This document shows, piece by piece, positions 36,042-44,438 of a DNA stretch of 64,000 nt. Within the stretch, counting starts at the first letter, position 1; each line of letters begins with the position of its first letter. The stretch comes from JAVBOW01 sp031549495 (GTDB taxonomy: Bacteria > Bacteroidota > Bacteroidia > Bacteroidales > Rikenellaceae): assembly GCA_031549495.1 (NCBI GenBank), contig JAVBPS010000041.1, positions 65,195 through 129,194 of the forward strand. The letters run 5' to 3'. Below the pieces are notes generated by a model, which did not search any database, was not told the DNA's origin, and saw nothing but the letters and a program-made list of their open reading frames with translations. Made by a program: the position numbers and the translations under genes.

Positions 36042-38309
36042 ATGAAGAAATTTTTATCCCTGCTGCTTGTTGCGGCGACCGGCTGCTTCTGTTCGGCACC
36101 TACGGACAAGGCGGATTACAACATCGTACCCCTTCCCCGCGAGATCGTTACGAACGATGGCGAAGGATTTTTGCTCGATAAGGACGTGCGGATCGCTTGT
36201 GATACCACCCTGGAATCCTGCGCGCAATTCCTGGCCGGATATATCGGCCAAAGCAGGGGGCTGGCGTTAGCCGTCGCCCCGGCCCGGGCCGGGGAGCGCG
36301 CCATTACGCTCTCCCTCGTGGCGGGATACCCCGCAGAAGGATACGCCATCCGGGTGGACAGCGCGCAGGTGCGCGTCGAGGCTTCGGATGCGGCGGGCGT
36401 TTTCTATGCCGTGCAGACTTTACGCAAGTCCCTGCCGGTCGGCAAAGGGGCCGTCGTGCTGCCCGCCGCGGCCATTGCCGACGTGCCGGTGCTGGCCTAC
36501 CGGGGGGCGATGCTCGATGTGGCGCGCACGTTCTACGACGTGGCGGCGGTCGAGCGGTTCATCGACCTGCTGGCGCTGCACAACCTCAACCGTTTCCATT
36601 TCCACCTCACGGACGACCAGGGGTGGCGCGTGGAGATCAAACAATTCCCCGAGCTGGTCGCTGTAGGGGCCTGGCGGCAGGATAAGAACGGCAACACGGT
36701 CGGCGGGTTCTTCACGCAGGACGAGATCCGCCATATCGTCGACTATGCCACCCAGCGTTTCATCACCGTCATCCCCGAGATCGACATGCCGGGGCATATG
36801 CTTGCGGCCTTGAGCGCCTATCCCGACATGGGTTGCACGGGCGGGCCTTACCGGATCACCGGCATGCCGGGCGTGATGCCCGACATCCTCTGCATGGGGT
36901 CGGACCGGGTGCTGCCCTTCGTGGAAGGGGTGCTGGAAGAGATCACGGAGCTTTTCCCGGGCGAATACATTCACATCGGGGGCGACGAAGCGCCCCGCAC
37001 GCGCTGGGAAAATTGCCCGCACTGCCAGGCCAAAATAAAGGATCTCGGGCTGAAAAGCGACGAGCGGGGATCGGCCGAGGCCAAACTGCAAAGCTGGCTG
37101 GTCGGCCACGCGGAAGCGTTCCTGGCCGCCCGCGGCCGGCGGATCCTCGGCTGGGACGAGGTGCTGGAAGGGGGCGTATCGCAGCAGGCCACCGTCATGT
37201 CATGGCGCGGCGTTTCGGGGGGCATCGAGGCCGCCCGCAAGGGCCACGACGTGATCATGGCGCCCAACTCGTCCCTCTATTTAGACTACTACCAGAGCCT
37301 CGACTTCGAGAACGAGCCCGAGGCGTTCGGGGCGCTGATCACCCTGCGGGACACCTACGCGACCGAAGTTTTCCCGAAAGAGCTCACACCCGAAGAGCAA
37401 AAGCATATCAAAGGCATGCAGGCCTGCGTGTGGACGAGTTGGATCCCGACACAAGAGATTCTCGACTACATGGTCCTGCCGCGGATGGCGGCGCTTTCGG
37501 AGGTGGCGTGGAGCTACCCGCAGGAGCGCGATTTCACTGCGTTCCTTGGACGTATGCCAAAATTGTACGATCTTTACGCCCGGTTAGGGTATAAGCCGTG
37601 TCCCTATCTGTTCGATGTGGATATGCAGGCGGAGCCCGATTTCGATTCGCATACGGTACGGGTGGGCCTCTCCTCAGCCGACGGGGCGAAGATCCATTAC
37701 ACGTTGGACGGCCGGCAGCCGGGCGACGCCTCACCCGTCTATGACGGGCCGGTCGGCATCGGGGGCGACGCGCGCCTGCAAGCCGTGGCCGTCACACAGG
37801 CCGGGCTGCGCAGCAAACCGTTCAGCGCGCAGTTCAGCTTCAACAAGGCGACCATGAAGCCGATCACGGCGCTCAGCAGCCCCGATCCGCGGTACGACAT
37901 CCGCATGCTGGTCGACGGGTTGCAGGGTTACCGGGTGTTCACGTTCGGCCACTGGGTGGGTTACGACACGCAGGACCTCGATGTGGTGATCGACCTGCAG
38001 GAGCCGGTCAAGCTGTCGCGCCTCGAAGTGTGCACGCTGCTCGACTACGGGTCGCACATCATGGAGGCGACCCACATCACGGTCGGGGTGTCGGACGGCG
38101 GCGGGGATTTCCAGACGGTGGCCGAGATGCATCCCGAGCCCGTGCCCTACACGCCCAGCAAGGCCATCCTCGCCCACCGCGTGGAATTCGAACCGCAGAC
38201 CGCCAGCCGGGTGCGCGTCACGATGGGCCGGGCGAAAGAATTGCCCCGCGAACACGTCATGTACGGGCATAGCCCGTTCCTGTTCGTGGACGAAATACGA
38301 TTATTCTAA
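36042..38309 (+). CDS. GH20 beta-N-acetylhexosaminidase
   Basis: A 755-residue exported enzyme, possibly a lipoprotein (AATGC, weak lipobox). GH20b-like N-domain at about 25-150; catalytic barrel at about 155-500 with FHFHLTDDQGWR, EIDMPGHMLAAL and the catalytic Asp-Glu pair HIGGDEAP (Asp315, Glu316); then a chitobiase-type C-domain (IHYTLDGRQPG) and an F5/8C-like segment at the end. It removes non-reducing GlcNAc or GalNAc by the substrate-assisted mechanism, fitting complex N-glycan antennae or mucin glycans. It follows GH3 by seven bases. Its TAA stop lies in a near-perfect palindrome. Confidence 0.94.
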   Translation: MKKFLSLLLVAATGCFCSAPTDKADYNIVPLPREIVTNDGEGFLLDKDVRIACDTTLESCAQFLAGYIGQSRGLALAVAPARAGERAITLSLVAGYPAEGYAIRVDSAQVRVEASDAAGVFYAVQTLRKSLPVGKGAVVLPAAAIADVPVLAYRGAMLDVARTFYDVAAVERFIDLLALHNLNRFHFHLTDDQGWRVEIKQFPELVAVGAWRQDKNGNTVGGFFTQDEIRHIVDYATQRFITVIPEIDMPGHMLAALSAYPDMGCTGGPYRITGMPGVMPDILCMGSDRVLPFVEGVLEEITELFPGEYIHIGGDEAPRTRWENCPHCQAKIKDLGLKSDERGSAEAKLQSWLVGHAEAFLAARGRRILGWDEVLEGGVSQQATVMSWRGVSGGIEAARKGHDVIMAPNSSLYLDYYQSLDFENEPEAFGALITLRDTYATEVFPKELTPEEQKHIKGMQACVWTSWIPTQEILDYMVLPRMAALSEVAWSYPQERDFTAFLGRMPKLYDLYARLGYKPCPYLFDVDMQAEPDFDSHTVRVGLSSADGAKIHYTLDGRQPGDASPVYDGPVGIGGDARLQAVAVTQAGLRSKPFSAQFSFNKATMKPITALSSPDPRYDIRMLVDGLQGYRVFTFGHWVGYDTQDLDVVIDLQEPVKLSRLEVCTLLDYGSHIMEATHITVGVSDGGGDFQTVAEMHPEPVPYTPSKAILAHRVEFEPQTASRVRVTMGRAKELPREHVMYGHSPFLFVDEIRLF

Positions 38310-38343
38310 AATGAGTTCTGGTCAGAACTCATATTAGAATAAT
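38300..38343. repeat. Near-perfect 44-bp palindrome overlapping a stop codon
   Basis: Arms ATTATTCTAA/TTAGAATAAT and ATGAGTTCT/AGAACTCAT pair with one A-A mismatch and a 4-base centre. It covers the GH20 stop codon, the same placement as the 58-bp palindrome at 30517 but with different sequence. Confidence 0.85.
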
Positions 38344-38351
38344 TGTTACTT

Positions 38352-38433
38352 GTTCCGCTGCGTTGGCACATACCCCCCTGCCCCCCTTTGGAAAAGGGGG
38401 GTGCGCCAGGCCAACGCACCCTTTGCTCGGACT
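38352..38433. repeat. 82-bp dispersed repeat, copy 2
   Basis: It matches 30580-30661 over its whole length with scattered substitutions, keeping GTTCCGCTGCG, the C/G hairpin, GTGCGCCAG, CCAACGCACC and CGGACT. It lies 8 bases after the palindrome and 27 bases before the GH92 start. Confidence 0.9.
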
Positions 38434-38460
38434 TACGCTGAAGATAATTGATTAATATTT

Positions 38461-40734
38461 ATGAAAAGATTAGCACCCGTTTTTCTTCTGTTGTTCGCGG
38501 CATGTAATGGCGCGCAGGAGCGTGATAACACGCAATTTGTCAATGTGTTTACCGGTACGGGGGAGCATGGGCACACCTATCCCGGCGCCACGCGTCCTTT
38601 CGCGATGGTGCAGCTCAGTCCGGACACCCATCTCGACGGCTGGGACGCCAGCAGCGGCTACCACTGGGGCGATAGCGTAATCTACGCCTTCTCGCACACC
38701 CACCTTTCGGGGACGGGGATCGGCGACTTGGGCGATGTGGCGCTCATGCCGTATTGCGGCTGGGATACGCAGCAGCGGCAGGGGGCGGCGTTCAGCCACT
38801 CGGACGAGGTCGCCACGCCGGGATTTTACAGCGTGCGGTTCAGGGATTCCGGGATCGGCGTGGAACTCACCTCGACCGAGCGGGTCGGGATGCACCGCTA
38901 TACCTTCCCGGCGGACTCGCTGCGTAGCGTGGTGCTCGACCTTTCCCACATTTTGCAGCCCTGCTGGGGGCATCGGGTCGTTTCCAATACGATCACTTAT
39001 GTCGGCGAAGGTACCGTCAATGGAACCTTGCATACTCGCGGTTGGGCATGGGATCACCGCACATCCTACCATATCGTTATCAGTGAGTCGGCCAGTAACA
39101 TCACACTATTCGAAGATGGCAAGTTTAAAGCCACCCTCGACGGGACGATGCACTCCACAATCACCGGCCCCCCGGAGATGACGCTCACGACAGACAAGCC
39201 ACTGAAAGTCGTTTTCGATTTTTCTGCGGGAGCAGAGCCGTTGCTCATCAAAGTCGCCCTCTCGTCCGTGGATACGGAAGGGGCGGAGAAAAATATGGCG
39301 GCCGAGCTTCCCGGCTGGGATTTCGATGCCGTGAAGCAGCAGTCGCACCGCATCTGGAAGGAAAAACTCGCCGCGGTCGAGGTCAGCACCGCCGACACCA
39401 CCGTATTGCAAAACTTCTACACCGCCCTCTACCACACGATGGTCGCGCCCATCCTCTGGCAGGACGCCGACGGGCGGTACCGGGGCATGGACAAGCAGAC
39501 GCATACCGCCGGGGCCGGTTACACGAACTACACCGCCCTGTCGCTCTGGGATACTTTCCGGGCGTGGTTCCCGCTGATGACCGTCGTCGATCCGGGGATG
39601 GCCACGGACCTGGGCGAGGTGCTCATGCAGGGGTACCGCGAGGGGGGCGTGCTGCCGAAATGGCCGCTCGCGTCGAACTATACGGGCTGCATGGTCGCCT
39701 ATCCGGCCGTGAGCGTGCTGGCGGACTTACAGGCAAAAGGGTTGCTGAAAACGGGGGTCGCCGAGGCGGCCGACGCCGCGCGCCGCTCGTCCGTCTGGCG
39801 GGCCGACCTGGCCGCGAAATTCACCGGCACGCGCGAACTGGATATCGTGACCGGGCATACGCGCCTTCGGGAACGCTTCGGATTCGTCCCGGCCGATTCC
39901 ATCGCGGAATCGGTGTCGTGGGGCATCGAGATGGCCTATGACGACTGGTGCGTGGCGCAGTTGTGCCGTGCGGCGGGGGAGGCGGCGGGTTACGACGACT
40001 ATATGGAACGTGCCGCGGCATGGAAACGCTATTTCGACCCGGAAACGAAGATGATGCGCGGGGTGATGGCCGACGGAACGCTGCGCACGCCTTTCAACCC
40101 CTACTACTCGGCGCACATGAGCAGCGACTATACCGAAGGGACCGCCTTCCAGTGGAGTTTCTTCGTTCCCCATGATATGGACGGTTTTATCGCCGCCCAC
40201 GGCGGGGCGGAGCCGTTCGAAAAAGCGCTGGACGGACTTTTCTCCGCCTCCTCGCAGGTCGACGGGCAGACCGCCTCGGGCGACATCACGGGCCTGGTCG
40301 GTCAGTACGCCCACGGCAACGAGCCGAGCCACCACATCGCCTACCTCTACAACCGCACCGCATCGCCGCATAAAGGCCAGGCCGTGCTCGACACCTTGCT
40401 GCGCACGTTCTACACCCCGACCCCCGAAGGGATTATCGGCAATGAGGACATGGGCCAGATGTCCGCCTGGTACGTACTCGGCGCGCTGGGCCTGTACCAG
40501 GTCTGCCCGGGCGATCCCATCTGGTCGATCGGCCGGCCGCTCGTGGACAGCGCCCGCATCCGCGTCCGCAATGGCTTTTTCAATATCGAAGTGCACAACA
40601 ACGCGCCCCAAAACCGCTACGTGGCCGCCGTGAAACTCGACGGACAGCCGGTAGAAGGCCTGAGCATCCCCCAGTCCGCCATCCGCGCGGGGGGTAAACT
40701 CGAAATCACCATGAGCGATAAGCCGGGGGCGTAA
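38461..40734 (+). CDS. GH92 alpha-mannosidase lipoprotein
   Basis: A 757-residue lipoprotein (FLLLFAAC, Cys about 15). FVNVFTGTGEHGHTYPGAT, GYHWGDSVIYAFSHTHLSG and GIGDLGDVALMP are hallmark GH92 N-terminal motifs. The (alpha/alpha)6 barrel carries LSLWDTFRAWFPL, HGNEPSHHIAYLYN and GNEDMGQMSAWYVLGALG, which line the calcium-dependent active site. GH92 enzymes are inverting exo-alpha-mannosidases (mainly alpha-1,2, sometimes 1,3/1,4/1,6) acting on N-glycans. It is the best single hint that this locus consumes N-linked mannose glycans. A strong terminator follows. Confidence 0.95.
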   Translation: MKRLAPVFLLLFAACNGAQERDNTQFVNVFTGTGEHGHTYPGATRPFAMVQLSPDTHLDGWDASSGYHWGDSVIYAFSHTHLSGTGIGDLGDVALMPYCGWDTQQRQGAAFSHSDEVATPGFYSVRFRDSGIGVELTSTERVGMHRYTFPADSLRSVVLDLSHILQPCWGHRVVSNTITYVGEGTVNGTLHTRGWAWDHRTSYHIVISESASNITLFEDGKFKATLDGTMHSTITGPPEMTLTTDKPLKVVFDFSAGAEPLLIKVALSSVDTEGAEKNMAAELPGWDFDAVKQQSHRIWKEKLAAVEVSTADTTVLQNFYTALYHTMVAPILWQDADGRYRGMDKQTHTAGAGYTNYTALSLWDTFRAWFPLMTVVDPGMATDLGEVLMQGYREGGVLPKWPLASNYTGCMVAYPAVSVLADLQAKGLLKTGVAEAADAARRSSVWRADLAAKFTGTRELDIVTGHTRLRERFGFVPADSIAESVSWGIEMAYDDWCVAQLCRAAGEAAGYDDYMERAAAWKRYFDPETKMMRGVMADGTLRTPFNPYYSAHMSSDYTEGTAFQWSFFVPHDMDGFIAAHGGAEPFEKALDGLFSASSQVDGQTASGDITGLVGQYAHGNEPSHHIAYLYNRTASPHKGQAVLDTLLRTFYTPTPEGIIGNEDMGQMSAWYVLGALGLYQVCPGDPIWSIGRPLVDSARIRVRNGFFNIEVHNNAPQNRYVAAVKLDGQPVEGLSIPQSAIRAGGKLEITMSDKPGA

Positions 40735-40745
40735 TAGCTCCCGAT

Positions 40746-40787
40746 CGACAAAGCGGCTTACCTTCCGGGTAAGCCGCTTTGTCGTTT
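40746..40787 (+). terminator. Strong terminator closing the glycan locus
   Basis: A perfect 17-bp stem (CGACAAAGCGGCTTACC with its complement) with a 5-base loop and TTT behind it stands 12 bases after the GH92 stop. Confidence 0.9.
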
Positions 40788-41379
40788 CCAGGAATTCCTC
40801 GCTATTCGGGGAAGGGGACTATTCTGAATAGTCCGGCTTCCGACCGGATATCCATACGGGAATGACAACGCCGGATTCAAAAAAAACAAATTCCGATTAT
40901 TGCTGGTTTTCAACACATCAGCAATCCGGTGAAATCTCCGGATCGTCCGTCCGCGAACCGCAGGGATCAGGGCGGGATTCCGAATGCATTGCATTTATAA
41001 TCACCCTGTTGAAGATACAAACACTACTCTTTGCAAAGGTTCCGGATAAGATTTTCAGGCGTTTTTCCACACATTCCCAGCATTTTATTTAACCCGGCAG
41101 ATCTCGGAAATTCCGTCATCAGAAAAGTCTGCAATCGACAGAAAATTTACGAAAATAGGTAGAAACTTAAAGAACACTTAAAGTATATTTGTATAAAAGG
41201 AGGTTTCAGAAGCCCGCAAAAACCGCCGCAAACAACTGTCTTTCGGTATAATATAATTCCCAACAAAAAACATGCCTTTGAATCCGGCATAACCGCGGCT
41301 GAATCAACCCCCTGTTACTGATGCCGGTAGGCCGGGTTGGGAAAAAGAGAGAGGTGTAAACGAGAAAAACGTATACGCT
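40788..41379. other. Intergenic region of about 590 bases before the AraC gene
   Basis: No credible gene is seen; short open frames lack start context and similarity. Base composition falls to A+T rich around 41030-41260. It holds the putative -7 element at 41185 and an AGGAGG at 41200-41205 not followed by a usable start. Confidence 0.6.
41185..41192 (+). promoter_or_regulatory. Putative -7 element for the AraC regulator
   Basis: TATATTTG fits TAnnTTTG exactly, in A+T-rich DNA. It predicts a leader of about 180 bases before the ATG at 41380. Confidence 0.5.
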
Positions 41380-42222
41380 ATGGCTAATCCGAACAACCCG
41401 GACAAGTGTTACTTTTTTGTTCCCGATCACCTCGCCGGATTCCAATACGCTGAATTAGCGAAGGGTGAGGTGGCCCGATCGGACAAAAAAGAGGAGAACC
41501 AGCTTGTATTCCTGTTGGGCGGCGCCCTGTCCGTGAACATCAACGAGTACAAGAACCACATCGTACGGGGACGCGAAATGATATTCCTGTCCAAATTCGC
41601 CGATTGCAGGATCAAGGCGCTCGCCCCCTGTAAATTGCTGGTGCTGTTCTACACCACGGGAGCGTTCTCGTGCGTGATCGGGGAATCGGACCGGCTGTTC
41701 CGGCTGAAAGAAAACGTCACCTACCAGCCCGGGGGGATACCGATCAACAAACCGATGTACACTTTCGCGACCCAGGTGGCCGATTACCTGAATGCGGGCA
41801 TGAGCTGCCCCCATCTGCACGAGATCAAGCAGAAGGAGTTGTTCCTGATCTTCAAGCGCTTCTATACCGACGAGGAGAAGATCCAGCTTTTCTACCACGC
41901 CCTGGGGCGCGACCCCTCGTTCACGGAAGCCGTGCTGAGCCATTACATGAAGGTGCGCACGGCCCAGGAGCTGGCCTCCATGCTGGGGTACAGCAGCAAA
42001 ACGTTCGAAAAACTCTTCAAGCAATGTTTCGGCACCACGCCTTACCGCTGGATGCAGCAGCATACGGCCAGCCGGATCAAAGGCCGGCTGCTGGACCCTT
42101 CCATCCCGCTCAAACGGGTCATGGACGAGTTCGGATTCGCCACCTCTTCGCATTTCAATGTCTATTGCCGCAGGAACTTCGGGGTTACGCCCGGACAGGT
42201 GCGCAATTCGGTTACGGACTGA
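41380..42222 (+). CDS. AraC-family transcriptional regulator
   Basis: A 280-residue soluble protein. The N-terminal part (about 20-130; QLVFLLGGALSVNINEYKNH, REMIFLSKFADCRIKAL) resembles a cupin-like sensing domain. The C-terminal double helix-turn-helix (about 190-277) shows AQELASMLGYSSKTFEKLFK and LKRVMDEFGFATSSHFNVYC, RNFGVTPGQVR. It stands just upstream of the pilus operon in the same direction, with a terminator between, so it may control pilus expression; that is inference from position. The effector is unknown. Confidence 0.9.
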   Translation: MANPNNPDKCYFFVPDHLAGFQYAELAKGEVARSDKKEENQLVFLLGGALSVNINEYKNHIVRGREMIFLSKFADCRIKALAPCKLLVLFYTTGAFSCVIGESDRLFRLKENVTYQPGGIPINKPMYTFATQVADYLNAGMSCPHLHEIKQKELFLIFKRFYTDEEKIQLFYHALGRDPSFTEAVLSHYMKVRTAQELASMLGYSSKTFEKLFKQCFGTTPYRWMQQHTASRIKGRLLDPSIPLKRVMDEFGFATSSHFNVYCRRNFGVTPGQVRNSVTD

Positions 42223-42246
42223 TTCTGTACCGGCAGGTAGCACGAA

Positions 42247-42281
42247 CGGACGGGATGGTTTTCCATTCCGTCCGCTTTTTT
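42247..42281 (+). terminator. Terminator after the AraC gene
   Basis: A 12-bp stem (CGGACGGGATGG/CCATTCCGTCCG, one G-T pair) with a TTTT loop is followed by six T residues. Confidence 0.85.
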
Positions 42282-42421
42282 ATGCACCGGTTCTCCTCGG
42301 CGCATACCTCAGGGGTAGCTCTGGCGGGGTATTCCTGAATCACAGAGAAAAAAATAGCGGGCGTTCCGTAATTGGCAAAAAATGCTCTGGAATTGGTAGC
42401 GTGATGCGGAAAACGGCTCTT

Positions 42422-42429
42422 TATTTTTG
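42422..42429 (+). promoter_or_regulatory. Putative -7 element for the pilus operon
   Basis: TATTTTTG fits TAnnTTTG about 95 bases before the first pilus gene and after the AraC terminator. Confidence 0.5.
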
Positions 42430-42522
42430 CCTTATCGCCTACCGGTTTATTTCGAAAAAGCCGACCATCGGCAACCCTTCCGTAGAGAGAGCAAAATGCC
42501 GGGCGCATAAAACGGAGAAAAC

Positions 42523-43122
42523 ATGAAGAAGCACCCAACTATTATGATAATCCCAACATTGACGGCGATATTATTCGCCGTCAATGTCCACGCCCAGTCG
42601 ATCGCCGCGAAAACCAACCTGTTTTACGCGGCTTACTCGTTCACCCCCAATCTGGGCGTGGAATGGGGCCTGGGCGGGAAAACCACGCTGGAACTCTCGG
42701 GCGGATACAATCCCTGGGGTCTGGAAGGCTCCGAGGTGAATAACAAAAAAACGGTCCACTGGATGGCGCAGGGCGAGGTGCGTTACTGGCCCTGCCGCCG
42801 TTTCGACGGCCATTTCTTCGGGGTGCACGCCCTGGGGTCGAAATACAACATCTCGGAGCACAATCTGCCGCTGCTTTTCGGAAAAAATTCGGAAAATTAC
42901 CGCTACCAGGGATGGGCGGCCGGCGCGGGGGTCTCGTACGGCTACCAGTTCCTCTTGGGCCGGCGGTGGAACCTCGAGCTGAACCTCGGCGTGGGGTACG
43001 CCCGCATGAGATACACCCAGTACGACTGCGATCACTGCGGCGATAAGATCCGCACCGAAAGCAAGAATTATTTCGGGCCCACGCGCGCGGGGATCACCCT
43101 GGTCTACCTGATTAAAAGATAA
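42523..43122 (+). CDS. DUF3575 outer-membrane-like protein of the pilus operon
   Basis: A 199-residue exported protein (signal through NVHAQ). AAKTNLFYAAYSFTPNLGVE, LELSGGYNPWGLEG and QGEVRYWPCRRFDGHFFGVH are DUF3575 features. Alternating strands, with GAGVSYGYQFLLGRRWNLEL and a terminal ITLVYLIKR, suggest a small outer-membrane barrel. DUF3575 proteins accompany DUF3868 and fimbrillins in Bacteroidales, where they are probably needed for pilus assembly or anchoring. The next gene follows after three bases. Confidence 0.85.
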   Translation: MKKHPTIMIIPTLTAILFAVNVHAQSIAAKTNLFYAAYSFTPNLGVEWGLGGKTTLELSGGYNPWGLEGSEVNNKKTVHWMAQGEVRYWPCRRFDGHFFGVHALGSKYNISEHNLPLLFGKNSENYRYQGWAAGAGVSYGYQFLLGRRWNLELNLGVGYARMRYTQYDCDHCGDKIRTESKNYFGPTRAGITLVYLIKR

Positions 43123-43125
43123 GTC

Positions 43126-44388
43126 ATGAAAAAGATAGTCCTGATATTGATCATCTGTACTTCCGGCTTGCGGGCGGTAGGTCAGCAGGGTCCGGCCCGG
43201 GTCACCGACCTGAAGGTCGAAAGGGTGAAGAGCGCGGTGGAAGTCCGTTGCCTGGTCGCCATCGCAGAGAAGGCGGCCGCGCGCGACCATAAGCTGACGC
43301 TCACCCCCCTGTTGTATAGCGGCGTTCACTCCGCGGCGCTCACGCCCGTGGTCGTGCAGACGCGGCATACGCAGATCAACGATTTCCGCACCCGCACCTC
43401 CCTGCCCTCCGGGGCGCTGGCGACCCGCAGCGGGCAGACGGTGCAATACGCCGCCAGCGTGCCTTATGAAGGGTGGATGGACGGCGCTTCGCTGCGCATG
43501 GAATGTACTTTGGCGGGCTGCGGCCATGAAACGGATCTGGCCCCGGTGGCGATGGGCGGGCCTTTCGGCCTGCGGATCGAGCCGGTCGCGGCGGTGCAGC
43601 AGAAGGTTACGCCCAAACCCCGTATCGAGCAGGCGGCACGCAAGTGGGAATTTTCGAAAAAGGAGATGATCGTGGGTTATCCGCTCAACCGGACGGAGGT
43701 GGACCTTTCGCTGCTGGATAACCGCAGCGTGCTCGACGAGATCGTACAGGTCGTCAGGAAATTGCGCGCGGATCCCTCCACGCCCCTCAACCGGATCGAC
43801 ATCACGGGCTACGCCTCGCCGGAAGGGCGCACGGACCACAACGTCCTGCTGGCCGGCCGGCGGGCCGAATCCCTGCGCACGTATCTGCAACAACAGCAGG
43901 CCGGGCTAAGCGACGGGACCTTCACCCTGACCAACGGCGGGGAGGACTGGGCCGGATTACGCGAGCTGGTAGCCGCGTCGGACAAACCCTGGCGCCGGCA
44001 GGTCCTCGATATCCTGGAGGCCAAACAGCCGGACATGAAGCGCAGGTTGCAGCAATTGGACGGGGGCGGGCCCTACCGTTATATGCTGGCGCATTATTAC
44101 CCGGGGTTGCGCAACGCGTGCTACATCTCGGTATGGTACGACACGGTGGGCGACACGGCCGCCGACCGGATCAACGAAGCCCTGCAGATGATCCGCGACA
44201 AACAATACGACCAGGCCCTCGGCAAACTGCTGCCCCTGCAAGGGGATCGGCGCGCCTGGAACCCGATCGGCGTATGCTATATGATGACCGACCGGACGGC
44301 CGAGGCAAAAACGTGGCTGCAAAAGGCCGCGGACGCGGGAGATGCGTCCGCCCTGGAAAACCTCGCCCAGATCGCACAGAACGAATAA
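43126..44388 (+). CDS. DUF3868 protein with OmpA-like segment (pilus assembly)
   Basis: A 420-residue exported protein (signal through AVGQQ). The N-terminal half (about 22-150) is a DUF3868-type beta domain (VTDLKVERVKSAVEVRC). The segment at about 180-265 is OmpA-like (NRIDITGYASPEGRTDHNVL, LAGRRAESLRTYL), which usually contacts peptidoglycan. The last 60 residues look like a TPR/Sel1 pair (YDQALGKLLPLQGDRRAWNP, GDASALENLAQIAQ). This combination is typical of the gene placed before fimbrillin genes in Bacteroides, and presumably ties pilus assembly to the cell wall. Confidence 0.85.
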   Translation: MKKIVLILIICTSGLRAVGQQGPARVTDLKVERVKSAVEVRCLVAIAEKAAARDHKLTLTPLLYSGVHSAALTPVVVQTRHTQINDFRTRTSLPSGALATRSGQTVQYAASVPYEGWMDGASLRMECTLAGCGHETDLAPVAMGGPFGLRIEPVAAVQQKVTPKPRIEQAARKWEFSKKEMIVGYPLNRTEVDLSLLDNRSVLDEIVQVVRKLRADPSTPLNRIDITGYASPEGRTDHNVLLAGRRAESLRTYLQQQQAGLSDGTFTLTNGGEDWAGLRELVAASDKPWRRQVLDILEAKQPDMKRRLQQLDGGGPYRYMLAHYYPGLRNACYISVWYDTVGDTAADRINEALQMIRDKQYDQALGKLLPLQGDRRAWNPIGVCYMMTDRTAEAKTWLQKAADAGDASALENLAQIAQNE

Positions 44389-44438
44389 TCCCAACACAAC
44401 ATACCAACTGCAATAATTAACTTTAAAAACCCACAGTG

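Noticed and set aside
40862..41092. Small open frame before the AraC gene
   Set aside because: It has no coding character, crosses an A+T-rich region and resembles no known protein.
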